Assembly (NCBI RefSeq): GCF_025766255.1
Contig: NW_026516741.1
Location: forward strand, 124,001-188,000
DNA length: 64,000 nt
Direction of reading: 5' to 3'
DNA from: Zychaea mexicana
Lineage: Eukaryota > Mucoromycota > Mucoromycetes > Mucorales > Lichtheimiaceae
The notes under the pieces are model-generated. The model worked only from the letters and a program-made list of their open reading frames with translations. It ran no database searches and was not told the DNA's origin. Below, piece after piece: positions 1 through 11,558 of this stretch. Numbering within the stretch: position 1 is the stretch's first letter; each line of letters begins with the position of its first letter. Both the position numbers and the translations under genes were made by a program.

Positions 1-115
1 CACGGGTACGTAACAGCAGAAATACGGCGACGTATCTTTTGATTTTATACAGCGCAATGCTGCCTTTTTTTTTAAAAAAAAATATGCTTTTATTTATCTA
101 CATACTGCTACTACT

Positions 116-230
116 ACATACCGCTGCCACTGCCACTGCCACTGCTGCCACTGCTGCCACTGCTGCCACTGCTGCCACTGCTGCCACTGCTACTGCTGCT
201 GCCACTGCTTCTGCTGCTACGGGTAGTCCT
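116..230. repeat. CTGCCA/CTGCTG-type microsatellite
   Basis: A short tandem array of CTGCCACTG/CTGCTGCCA units. It reads as Thr-Ala repeats on + and as Gly/Ser repeats on -, which explains the open frames crossing it on both strands. A GA dinucleotide run follows at about 351-374. I see no gene here. Confidence 0.85.
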
Positions 231-849
231 GGCTGAAACGACAAACTTTTGGACGCGGCCATCCCGGTTCATCGTTATGCTCGTCGACACTGTGCACGGG
301 TACTTTTTTGCATTCGAAATCTTGGTCACAATTTTCATGATTCAAAAGAAAAGAAAGAGAGAGAGAGAGAGAGGAGCAAAGTAGCAAAAATTATCTCCAT
401 GTAGTGCTTTTATATCTTTTTTTTTTGTATGAGTAAAGTTTATTTAAATTGAGGGCTCTGAGCCCCAATAAAATATGTTGCTTATTCTGTTATGGGTGCT
501 ATGGAGGGGTAACGTGCCTTTAGGTCCTGCAAATACTGTAATGCAATCGTTTGATTCCATGGCGACTCATCTAAGACTGCGCGACAATGCATTGTCCAAA
601 CAGTTTGTAAAACCAGACCGTGCTTTTATATCTTATCTGTTCGCTTGGTCAACTTATCCAAAAAAGGAAAAAAGAAAAATTGACAGCGTCACTTGCCAGC
701 CCAGGTGATGCCATGTTACACCGACAAGCACACTCTGGACACGCTGAACTATGGGTCTGTCGTCTCCCGAGGCATTCGGATTGCAACCTCACTGACATTC
801 CCCTTTGCAATGTGCTCACTTCAGGCTACACGTACACACTAGTCTTGTC
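231..849. other. Intergenic stretch, no gene seen
   Basis: Apart from the GA run near 351-374 and a T-run near 419-426, I see no recognisable coding region, RNA gene or repeat here. The short open frames at 475-982 resemble no family and lack the codon character of the annotated genes. Confidence 0.5.
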
Positions 850-2170
850 TTTCTACATGGCTCTCACGAAGTGTCTCCATGTCGTCCATGATCCCGCTCT
901 CTTGAAAACATTTTGCTACAAAAAGTGCAAGGCTCATTCTTCCTACTTCTTCTTTCGGGGTCGTCCGATGCCACTGCTGTAATTGATGATTGTACCACAG
1001 AAGTTCTAGATCGTTTGTTGCCCCTAGTAATATAGCCGACTGTTGCCAATGATGTGTACCACTAGTAGGAATATGTAAATGCGTAATGCGCTGCTTTATT
1101 ATTATATATAATACGTAAATCAGCTGCATCAAACGTCGCATTCCTTGTCTTACTGAAAGTGCCGCCGCCACCATCAAAGAAAATGCTTTGCGCATCAGCA
1201 CTGGTAGGGCTGGGTTAAGTCTTGTAATCGCCAGACACAGCGGCGCAGCGAAAATCCATCGGCAAAGATGAGCTGCCAAACGCACGTGAAGTCTCACCAT
1301 CACCGTTTGCTCGGTTTCCGCTTCGCAGTTTCGTTGACACGGTAGCACCCATTGATGGGCTTGGATAAACGCAGTAATTTGGATATAGAAAATACATTGT
1401 TGTTCTTGCTGCACTTGTTGTTTCTTGACTACGACGTGCACTGACGATGGTGTGCCTACCACCGATTTTACATGTAATTGTTGCTGTTGCTGTTCATAAT
1501 GTAAGAGAACATTGATCAGGATTATCTGCCGGATTTTTTCCTCATATTTGATATACACATACCCGAGACTGACCAAGATAGTAATCCGCATTAGGTGATG
1601 ATGAGAGCAAAGCCCTGATTCTGACTCTTCTTCCTTCTGTTACCTCGTGATGATAATGTTAACTAGGTTGGAGAATTGTTGGCGAGATTCCCAGAGATGC
1701 TTCATCATTGGTGATAGAGTTCTCTCGTTGGCCGTTTAGCAAAATTGAATACTGTAAATCGTCCTCCTGCCCTACTACTACTTCGGTGCCACTATAGCAC
1801 TAGGCTCCAAAAAAGAAGCAATGTGCAAAGTCTGAATTGTCAGTGCCACCATCATAGTATGTAATTTTTGAGCGGCAATGGCGTAGATGATGATGTTAAC
1901 GGTAGATGAGTGGAATTCAGCGTATGATAGATTGGTTGTTGTAATTATAAACGGACCAATGCTATTGCTAGCGTTGTTGCTGTTGTAGTCGAGCAGTTAT
2001 AAGAGGCCGTAGATTCGTAGCTATTCTGTAATCGGTTACTCCTACTGCTGCTGCTGCCCGTGCGCGTACCGAATACAGGCATGGATAGTTCACATTTCAT
2101 TCTTTCGCTACTGGAGGTGGCGGCGCAAAAATGATTGGCACTATCAATGGAAGACGTATTGTTGGTTCTA
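850..2170 (-). pseudogene. Possible decayed or multi-exon Ser/Gln-rich protein with a zinc-finger-like C-terminus
   Basis: Read on the minus strand, several segments look protein-like but are broken by stops and frame changes. They are a Ser/Thr-rich run (about 2160-1960), an acidic segment (about 1790-1670), a Gln-rich run with QQQQQ and QQVQQEQQ (about 1490-1400), a Ser/Gly-rich stretch (about 1340-1150), and a C-terminal segment with CTFCSKMF...RDHGRH (about 930-870). That last segment has C-x2-C-x12-H spacing like a C2H2 finger, but a Ser then a stop stands where the final His would be. Low-complexity activation-like regions plus a terminal finger would suit a fungal transcription factor. 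I cannot join the pieces with convincing introns, so it may be a pseudogene, a real multi-exon gene, or coincidence. Confidence 0.28.
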
Positions 2171-3312
2171 GGAATTGTTACTGACTGCTGTCAGCTACAT
2201 GTCTGTTTCCATCAGCAAGACTCGACATGTTGGATGCAAATTTATATTGAAAGTTTAGATCAATAGTGCAAAGATGAACATATTTCTCCCAAGATTGCCA
2301 TTGAACATTGATTTGCTTCTGACAAGTTTTTAACGAAAGTTGAATTAAAAAGCAAATATATAATGCCAGACACGTTCTCATACAATCCGCATAAAATAAT
2401 TGAAAGCATCGATATACACTGCTTATCGCTGTGCAAAATATAGATAACGGCGGTTTTGCCATTAACAAAACTCGATGGTACTACATACGAAAATATATAT
2501 GGAAAAACACTGAAAACATCATCATGAATATTATCATATAACACATCAAGAATCAAACAATATCTGCTTAGCAGAATGAGTCGTCCACAATCTCGCAGGA
2601 AGGTCATGCTATTTCAGTACAACAACAGCAATTAATTACAGTATCGAGCATAATTATGTACTAAACATATATTATGACATCTGGGTGACCAATGATTGAT
2701 ATGCTTGGTTGTTCAGCAATGTGTGTTAAAGAAGTCTCTTTTACTTCTACTTGTGGAGATAGTAACTACACTTGGATTTGACCGCCCCGATGATATTTCA
2801 CAGCAGCATCATAGATAAGATAGAGTGTCGCTGCCGATCCTAGAGCTAAACATGAAAATCCAAACAAATCTCCTATAAAGCCATACAACACTGTGGTCGG
2901 CAAGTGAACATCTCCAACGGCACGCCAGAGATCGCACTTCTGGTTGTATTATTAGTAAATGGATCGCTCTGTCCACGGAACCACACCGGCAAATGCACAA
3001 TTCATAATTTCCTTTCAGAGATTGGCTGGTCTCGTTTCCTGCAGCAAGCTGCTCCTCGAAAAGCATTTATTATAAGAGTTATTTGATCAGCCCATGCTCA
3101 GGATAGTTAGAAACACTTCTTCAAGAGAGTAGAAACGAAATCAATAAAATTTATTGTACACAAAGACAGAAGAAGACACGTTTATTTATTGTTGCTTGCA
3201 AATGACCGGCTTGTATATGAATCCTTCGTTCCTCAAAGGAGAGGTTGCTCTCCCTTGGTCTCCTCAAGCCTCAGTTCCAAAGGAACCTACACCTCCCAAT
3301 AACAAATCACTA
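2171..3312. other. Intergenic stretch, no gene seen
   Basis: AT-rich sequence with short overlapping open frames on both strands (for example 2178-2607). None resembles a known family or extends through plausible splice sites. Nothing can be supported here. Confidence 0.45.
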
Positions 3313-3559
3313 CAAATAGAAGAAGATGGGTGAGAGTAGTTTGTCAAGGGGGAATTACGTGTATACTTACTTTGTGAGTGCACTGCGGTAAAGAACTTTA
3401 CGGCATGTAGTGCGCTCACGGATAGGGCTCGCTGCAATAGCGACTCGTGCACTGCGCCACAAAGATCCTAATGAAAGTCGCAAATGTACGCCGAAAACAA
3501 TAACGAATACTGATTCTGCACGTACACCCACTCGGACCCAAGTAGTAGAAGACAGCCCT
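3313..3559. repeat. Tandem duplication, copy 1 (247 bp)
   Basis: First unit of a direct tandem duplication starting at CAAATAGAAGAAGATGGG. It is nearly identical to 3560-3807, with a few substitutions and one extra G in copy 2. It contains an imperfect inverted repeat at 3374-3419: outer arms GTGAGTGCACT/AGTGCGCTCAC (10 of 11 pair) and a perfect inner GTAAAG-AA-CTTTAC. No coding function is evident; the matching open frames in both copies simply reflect the duplication. Confidence 0.9.
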
Positions 3560-3807
3560 CAAATAGAAGAAGATGGGTGAGAGCAGTTTGTCAAGGGGGG
3601 AATTACGTGTATACTTACTTTGTGAGTGCACTGCGGTAAAGAACTTTACGGCATGTAGTGCGCTCACGGATAGGGCTCGCTGCAACAGCGACTCGTGCAC
3701 TGCGCCACAAAGATCCTAATGAAAGTCGCAAATGTACGCCGAAAACAATAACGAATACTGATTCTGCACGTACATCCACTCGGATCAAGTAGCAGAAGGC
3801 AACCCTT
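3560..3807. repeat. Tandem duplication, copy 2 (248 bp)
   Basis: Second unit of the tandem duplication, differing from copy 1 at a handful of positions including one extra G in a G-run. The inverted repeat recurs at about 3622-3667. Similarity fades at the 3' end near 3807, where the sequence resembles a degenerate start of a third unit. Confidence 0.88.
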
Positions 3808-5725
3808 CAATAAAGAAGCTGAAAAGGGTATCGTTCAATGAAGTGGAAAAGGTGGAAAAGATCTTTCGACAGTGAGGAAGAAGAAAGAGAAAGGGAAATG
3901 CGCAGTCGAGTCCAGTTCTTTTGTAGGCGTCACAGTTTGACCTGTTTGACCATCCGATGTTGCACAAGGATCGCGAACAACGGATGACAATCTCTCAAGG
4001 GCCATGCTTCACACCGATAACACCTGCACTTGTAGACGCTCCAGGCTCCATGCACACACTCGTCCCATCTCGCTACTTGGCGATCACGATGAGTTTCGTT
4101 CTTTTCTGTCCACTGAAGCTTGCCTCTTATCGGTGTACCATATGCATAAGGGGCAAGAGTCGAGTGGGAACATTTCCGAGAGTGTGTGTAACACCAAAAA
4201 TCTCTTATGATTTCATGCATGAACGGTGCTTCGGAAAGTTTTTCCAGGGCACCAATTCAATAACATGGAAATCGCTACCAAGTTCACTCCAAGTAAGTTT
4301 GACTTCCAAAATCAAAATATGTCACAACGGCCGAGTCAAAGAAAGAAGTGGCAGTGACGGTCAAGGGACACAGCCGCAACAACCAGGATGTCGATGAACA
4401 GAAGGAGTAGAAAGGAGCAGCAGCACCGCCAGGGAGCGACAACCTGTCGATGTGACGTTAAAAGAAATTATAGAGCGCGTCGTCATGAGTTGTTCCTTAC
4501 ATCCACTACTCGAAATATGTAATTAGCAAGCATGACTTTGGCTTTTGTTTGAAATGTGAAGATAGCAGTCAGGGTATACAGGATGATTGGCAGCACATAT
4601 GTAGGCAGTAGCAGGGACGGCAAAATAGTTTTATGTCTACTGTGACTCGTATTGCGTCGTATGTTTAAGATCGTAACCTGATGTTTTTTGAAGCCTTCGA
4701 AAGCCTTGGAAAGCTTTCCAGAGCATTTAAAAATTTCAGAAAGCGAACATGAATTTCTGGCGTATGGCTACCAATGAACGTGCGTCAGACCTCCAACATC
4801 TGGTCTTTATCGTAGGCGGTCGAGTAGCTGTACTGTACCAGCCAATGTCCTTAACAAAGATGTCCTCGCTTTTCGCGCTCCATGAAACCCCTTCTTTGGT
4901 AAGGCTTATGAGTTTGCTTTATTGACAACCAATTGCTGTTGCTGCTGTTGTCGGCTGCGGAGACATTTTGGTATAATGACTGGTGTCGTAGCATTTTTCC
5001 GCCCGAGGAATCCCGGTATCCTTATACCACTCTACTACTGAGCGTTGAATTTTGCAGTTGGTGGCATTCCGTACGTAGTAGTGGTATTAAACGCGTCTCC
5101 TCGTTCATTTTTTGATTTATCCTGAGCGTCGTAAGATGTAAATTAATGTGGAAAGCACGGCAACAAGCTTTATGCATCTTAGACATGACATTCGGAATGA
5201 TTTCTCGAGTATCATAGATGGTGGGCGATGAATATATCCACAAATACCGTATTGTATAATACATTATCATACTCTCATTCATCCTACCTCCATGTACCGT
5301 CATCTGTATATAGTATACAGCTGTCAATCATCGTCATTCAAATTCTTGTCATGTATAGGTTATGTTGGCTCTTTTTGCGACCAGTTGAGTTATTTTCAAA
5401 AATAAGAATCTATGTATTAAAATCTAGTATTAGATAATTAACATAAGACAATAAGCATATACATTCCAACTATGTAGCTCCTCTGTAGATATGTAATAAG
5501 AGATGTTTCGTATGATAATCGTTGAGCGTATTTCGATGTGGATTGGTCATCAAAGGGACTATCGTACTAGATAATCTAGACTTTCAGATAAAGTGTGGCA
5601 AGCTAATGTTCGCCCCTAAATTAGGTTGAGGGCTTAGACAAATACTACTCGTATAACAGCACCACCAAATGCCCAAACTGTTTTTTCATCCAGTAATTTT
5701 TATATTTCACGACGCGTTCATATGA
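3808..5725. other. Intergenic stretch, no gene seen
   Basis: About 1.9 kb without a supportable gene. Open frames such as 3957-4397 (+) and its shadow 3930-4220 (-) are unlike any family I recognise. The last 300 bases are AT-rich and probably hold the 3' flank of the minus-strand reductase gene. Confidence 0.45.
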
Positions 5726-7162
5726 TTAACGGTAGTAGGGAGGGCATTTCACAACAGCCACCTCCCAAGCATCATCAAGAGCATCCACAATAGTTTGAGG
5801 CAAGGGACCTTGTTCAACAGCTTTAAGATTTTGTTCGCATTGAACCAATGACGAAACTCCAATGATTACACCTAATTCGTTATGTAAAACCAAGTAACAT
5901 TGAGTACCAAAAGAAATATATCATAGAAAAACAAAAAGGGTATGTAGTTATCTGCTTACCATCACCTTCATTGGCATTTAGCAGAGAATGATGTACCATC
6001 CAGCGCAGAGCAATATCAGTTGGGCTGAGACCATGCTCCTTGGCTACCTTGTGCACTTTACCAACGGCTTCAAAGTAAACTTCATTCCAGTATCGACCAC
6101 GATACTGCTTGCCTTGTACGGTGTTAGGATCAAAACGAGAATACGATTCGACCTGTGTTGCCATGTTTTCATAGTGGGGGCTAAGCAAACCGCCGGCTAA
6201 AGGATTATATGCATTAAACGCGATATTGTAGTGGCGAAGGCACTTGAACAGTTCGTGTTCAACGTCACGTGTCAAGGCATTATACATGCCCTGATAAACT
6301 TTTGGCATCACCCATCCTTTGCTGGCCATGATTTCACAGATAGCGCTCACTTGCCAAGCTGCATAATTTGACAATCCAAACTACACAGAAAACGCGAGAA
6401 TTGTATGTATCCATGTAGCAGCATGAGGCGTTTGTATTTTTTTCCCCTGTAAAGTACTAGTTCTTGTAATGAAGTAAAACATGGTGCACGACTTACACGT
6501 TCAAAGTGGCCTTGCTCGTAAAGTTCTTGAACAGCAGCCAAGGTATCTTGTATAGGAGTAGCGTGATCCTTAATGTTATAATAGGTTTGGATGAGTTCCT
6601 TTAAGGTAATTGACATGTCACGTTATAAGTTCCAGCCAATACTAGTAATTACGACATCGCTGTATAAGCTACTTACTGGCGCATGAAGATAGAAAATGTC
6701 GACCTTTTCAGCCTTGAGCTTTTCACGGGAGGTGCGGAAGAAAGCTTGGAGCTTTTCAGGTTCGTGATCTCCTGGTGTACGAGGTGCTACCTTGGTTGCT
6801 ATCTTGAAGTTCTGGACGGCACCCACATCTGCAAGCACCTGTAATCATAGAGTACGTTATAACATTTAGCACAACCGCCCTATCTTCTTTCTTTGTGTCT
6901 ATAATGTATCAGCTGGTGCTTATTCTTGCCTCTTCTGTCGTGCCTTCACAATAAACACGTGCTGTGTCTATAAAAGCATATATAGAAATGAGAAACTATG
7001 CAACCTTACTCCTTCGTATCACTTGTCTAAAGATGGGATTAACATCATTATGGCTTAATACCTACCAAGCTCGGTATATTCAAATTCACCAAACTTGTCA
7101 ATAATGCTTTTGACAACAGTCGTATCAGTGATACGACTGCTTTGGGTTTTACCAAAGGTCAT
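5726..7162 (-). CDS. Aldo/keto reductase, AKR7 (aflatoxin-aldehyde reductase-like) family
   Basis: Cytosolic NADPH-dependent aldehyde reductase of the AKR7 type, expected to reduce dialdehydes and reactive carbonyls; the true substrate cannot be told from sequence. Six exons join in frame: 7162-7066, 6967-6930, 6838-6677, 6568-6497, 6380-5960 and 5871-5726, giving 311 residues, slightly short for the family. The N-terminus MTFGK is the usual AKR7 start although some relatives carry a few residues before it. Visible landmarks are DTARVY (catalytic Asp and Tyr), KIATKV (catalytic Lys), FYLHAP (catalytic His), GLSNYAAWQ, YNPLAGGLL, and C-terminal GVSSLVQ for cofactor binding. The second intron appears to use a GC donor (GCAAGA) instead of GT. 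The family is common in fungi, and its presence does not imply aflatoxin synthesis. Confidence 0.9.
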
Positions 7163-7879
7163 TGTACTTTTGATGTCATTGGCAAAAAGAAATAAAAGAG
7201 TTACGTGTTAACTTTCAGTTCATATTATGTTGTATCCTTCGAAAAAGGAAAAATATATATATATTTTTTATACCCGAGGATAATGTTCATGCGTGTCATT
7301 ATGATTTGTAAAAGTACTTTTGCTGAATGTTAAAGTAGGGAGACTTCAAACCCGGTATTTTATTACTGCGGATCCGGGTTCCCGGTCTCTTATCACTGCA
7401 GATTCTCACACGAATTTGAAAAAGCGTGTCGGCTCAATGCCTCCCCGCAATGTAGAATGCACTGGATTGCTAAAGATGGGGGACTTACTACATATTTACA
7501 TGGTGAAACTTTGAATAGAACAGTTTCCTTTTTTATATAAAAAAGTGATTAGTATTGTACAATGGGGAAGAAAAATATAAAAAGGGTGGATTTGTATAGA
7601 AAAAGGAAGCACGGAGTAGAGATTGTTGTGCGTGAAGACAGATGCTTGAGGGGGAAAAAGAAAAAGGAAACATCACACATACACGCACACACACCAAAGC
7701 AGAGAGAAAATAAAAACAGAATAAAGAAGAATGTGTCCCATCTCCCGAGCCCTGTCAAGCGTTTCTCTCAGCTTCCTAACCTCTTCATCCCTGGCAACCC
7801 AAGATCCATTGTGCGTGGGTGGTTTTGTCTGTTCGTATGTATGTGTCCGGTAGAGAAGGAAGGTTTGGATACGTTGCTT
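7163..7879. other. Intergenic region between the AKR and PP2C genes
   Basis: Contains the promoter side of the minus-strand reductase and the 3' flank of the minus-strand phosphatase. An AT-run lies near 7251-7270. The open frames at 7549-7906 are A- or T-rich shadows with no family resemblance. Confidence 0.5.
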
Positions 7880-9152
7880 TTAAAAGCGGATGACGAGTAT
7901 GCTTAGGTTGTCGGTACTAAAGTTGGCAAGGGCATGATCCAGCAGCTTCCGACTCGCTGCTTGAGGGTCTTGGATATCCTTGACCAAATCCACCGCGTCT
8001 TGATCTTCGCATACATCCCATAGCTGTTATTGACCCCAACAACAGAGATTGCATTTAGCTTCCACTCACATACTCATTCAGACTATTTAATGTCTTACCC
8101 CATCACAAGCAAGGATCAAGAAATCATCGCCTTGGCCCAACTCTGTCTCGGTTGTATATGGGTTGCCCACTACGAATTCTTTCATGACACAATCGCCGAG
8201 CGACCGAGTTACTGCCAGAACACCGTTTACTCTGTTGTTCATCATAAAGCCGCCAAGGTCCGTGATACGTTTTGCCTCCTGGTGATCTGATCCCTTGTGG
8301 TCATACGACAATCGAACAGCCTTTCCTTTGCGACTGCAGCAGCATCATAATCACCACCATGATGCGTGGTAGTGCATGTATAAAAATTAGCATAATTGTT
8401 GTTGTTCCTTGTCAACAGGATAGAGGAAAAAATTATTAATGTTACCAAAGTACTGCGCGTGCATCGCCGACGTTACCGGTGTACAAGGTTCTCTAATGAA
8501 TTATTCCCTTTTAGAATATTTCTGCCCTCTTTACTGTCTCTCAGTAAAGCCGCCTCTTCTGCCCTCATTCCAACTCCCAATCGACAAGCCCACTTTCACC
8601 CTTTGCCCCCATCTCTTAATAGTGCAACCTATATACAGACATACCTTATCGCCTTTTGCTTGCACAAATGCAACCACTGCAGTACAGCCCGAAGATTTGC
8701 CTTCATTCAAGTTGACTTGTCGGTCAACTTCGAGGAATGCCAAATTTAAAATTTCTGGAATGGGTTTTCCTTCATGCACGCTTAAACATTCAGCAAGTGT
8801 CTATTAATAGTACTTTTAGTCTTCGTTACGTATTCACAAAAAACAGAAAGGTTGCAATCTATACGAGAGAAAAAAGAGAAAGAAAAAATAATACCTTGTG
8901 AAAGTTCGCGCCACACCAATCAGCAGTTGCTTTACCGGCATGACCGTCAAAGATGGCGAAGAAGCCTTGTCGTGGCACGCCAATATAGTCTGTAATGTAA
9001 GAATGTGCGTCTTCCATTGTTCGACGACAACGTTTATTTCTGTCTTCGGCGACACCAATGGAAAAACCGTCGGCTGTAATGCTTGTATTGCCATTGCCGG
9101 TACCATTGTTGTTATTTGTTGTTGTGCCGTTACCCGATTGCAATTGACTCAT
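7880..9152 (-). CDS. PTC1: PP2C-type Ser/Thr protein phosphatase, Ptc1-like
   Basis: Mn/Mg-dependent protein phosphatase. In yeast, Ptc1 dampens the HOG and cell-wall MAP kinase pathways and acts in the cytosol and nucleus. Five exons (9152-8895, 8800-8645, 8492-8446, 8333-8099, 8023-7880) sum exactly to 279 residues, almost the yeast length. After a Thr/Asn/Gly-rich leader of about 30 residues come the PP2C motifs in order: [18 protein letters not shown] (metal-binding Asp), [56 protein letters not shown] (metal Asp) and [10 protein letters not shown]. All expected metal-binding aspartates are present. There are no extra domains or membrane segments. The Ptc1 assignment rests on overall similarity and compact size; another PP2C subgroup is possible. 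Confidence 0.92.
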
Positions 9153-11558
9153 CTTTTTTGTTAGGTCTCGTAGCTTTGCAGAAATCCAAGCGTTTGCGGT
9201 GAAAAAGAAAAGTTGGGCTGTGTTGTTTTAGTGCCGTACAAGTCTTTGTAAAAGGGAAAGAGAGAAACTAATAGCTCTGGTTGGTAGTGCTGGAGGTTGG
9301 TTATGGTAGCTGTGTGAATGTGGGCTCCAAAAGAAAGAGGAAGAGAAAAGGTGTATGTACGAGAAGGAAGAGGAGGAAGTGGACAAGTTGCACAGGAACG
9401 CGTTGCTGGAACAAGGAAACAAAATGGAAAAAAAAAAGAGAGTGTGTGGAAATCCGGGCGACGGTAAAGTGTGAGTTAAGTAAAAGAGAAAATCGAAGTT
9501 TGAAATTTGGAGCCAACCAACGGTTCTAGTGACACTCTCCTCCCCCATCTATTGTCAAGAAGAAACAGGGGGGGGGGGTTACTACAAAATGAAATTGATG
9601 AGGCGTGTAGAAGAAAGGGCACCCTTTTTCTCTTTTCTTGGATAGCCATTGTCATCCGTCTTCTTCCAACGGTAGATGTATCGAATCTAGCTACTTGGAC
9701 CAATGCGTCTCTGCTCTTAACCATCACCTTCTTATCTTACTTTCGTTGTGTGTGGAAACAATGACGATTGTTGAACGCCGATCACTTTTGTATTAATAAG
9801 GAGGGGGGGAAGAGTGAGAGTACATAAGGATGATGAGCAAAATATGCGGTGGAGGAGGTTGACAGGTCCATTATTATCATCGTTTGCGGCCCCAGAATTA
9901 AAGAGAGTTGGAGGGATTGTGCTACAATTCACTGTTCCAAAATTAGAACAAAAGCGCCAGCTGCCAAGAGCAGGAAGACCAATTTCCGGTATGGGGTGCA
10001 TAATAACGGGACTTGGTTACACTATCAGTCTCACCAAACTCTTCTTCTTTGTCGTGTGTATGTGTGTGTGTGTGGACTGGATGAGAAAACAATCATGTTG
10101 ATCAACCTGCAGGCTTGCTAACTGACCTGCATAGGTACATTCAATAGCGTCACCTTCCTCCTTCTCTCCTCTATCTGATCTGTCTCTGTCTAATAACTAT
10201 TGTTCGTCACTTGACTGTGGCTATCGACGTTTCAGTAAAGCCGTGGTAAATAAATGTGCCTTTGTCACAAATAAAGAAAGGTTCTGGACCCAGCGTAGTG
10301 TATAAGGATCTACCACCTCTACTCTGTCATTCTCTGGCGACGCTTTTGGTTTCGTTTACACATTACAAGTATCTGAGATTGATATTATACTGTCTAGTGT
10401 AGCCGATGCAACAACTAATGACCAATAAACTACGGCATGCCATTTTAAATTCGGAGGCAAAAAGAAGCTCTCCAGTATGTAGTTACATTGCTGCTGATAG
10501 GTGCTTATTACACAAAGGATGACAAAAGATAGCAAGTTACCTATTATGTGGCACGTAAAAACAAGCAAAAAACATGACATAAACTCAACCTTCTCTTTTC
10601 AAACACGACAAAGAACGCCACTCACGTTTCTGAGCGTGAGACCTAACTTCATATGGGACAACTGATAGAAAATTTCCCTCCAATCTCGAATATGCAATGT
10701 CTCAGTGCGTCTGGGATAATGCGCCCAAAAAGGTGCTACTGCAGGAAATGCACTGCTAAAAATATCTAATGATGGTGCACAGCTGGCGTCACACGAGGGT
10801 TTTCCAATTTGGGCGCTCAAGCAAGTATAAATTCTGCTGTGTCAGAGCACAGCAACCTGAGAACGAAAAACCACTATGTGAACGACAAAAACGGGAATAT
10901 GGTATACCCCTCAATGACATACCATCGCTAGCAAACCCTTTTTCTTAAACAGTTTTCTTTAATATCCGACAATCACTTTGCTACCTTCTTGTACCTCGCA
11001 CGTCATAAGATGGAACACATCCTTCCTATAAACAAAAGTTTTTCTCCTTGGTAATGGCGGTTGATTTGTTTTTTCACATGCTTTTTTGAATAAGACGTGA
11101 TGGGCCATGTTGCTATTTTCATAGATACTGTATCACCACTATCCCAAATCATCAAACTACATAACGCAGGGATAGCAAATCGTAGTAGGTATATATCTGT
11201 TTGTTAATAGGGCCGATTGAATCCTTTCACCAGTGACATCATCCAAGATGGAGTAGTACTAAGAGTATGCTAGACAAACCGATATGCTCATGTCAATCAA
11301 AACATGTTTTGCTAAATCAACTTGACAGTATTCTTGATATATATAGAAAACCTGTCTTGTAGAAACCTGTTCAAACCACATACATAGAATATATTGGCAA
11401 AGTTACCATGGCAGCGTATACAATGGAACGATCAATCCAATCATGGAGTTAATCTGACTGCTGGTATGATACCAGTGCTAAAGTGAAGAAAAGGGGAATA
11501 GGATAGGATCGACCTTGAATGGAACTGGCTAGTAGATCGACACATATCAGATCCTTTA
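9153..11558. other. Intergenic region between the PP2C and VAM7 genes
   Basis: About 2.4 kb with no supportable gene. It begins with the purine-rich 5' flank of the phosphatase (9230-9530 on +), followed by a G-run at about 9568-9577 and a GT-rich patch near 10053-10072. The rest is mixed AT-rich sequence. Short open frames at 9814-10121 and 10599-10820 have no recognisable similarity, though a small unrecognised exon cannot be ruled out. Confidence 0.45.

Noticed and set aside
839..1591. 250-codon open frame on the minus strand
   Set aside because: As a single frame it has no family resemblance and low-quality composition. Better protein-like pieces lie in other frames, so I describe the region only as a possible decayed gene.
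3957..4397. 146-codon open frame on +
   Set aside because: Its composition is random-looking, an overlapping antisense frame exists, and it resembles no family.
5726..7162. Secondary-metabolite (aflatoxin-like) cluster
   Set aside because: AKR7 enzymes are general detoxification proteins; no polyketide synthase, NRPS or tailoring enzymes lie nearby.
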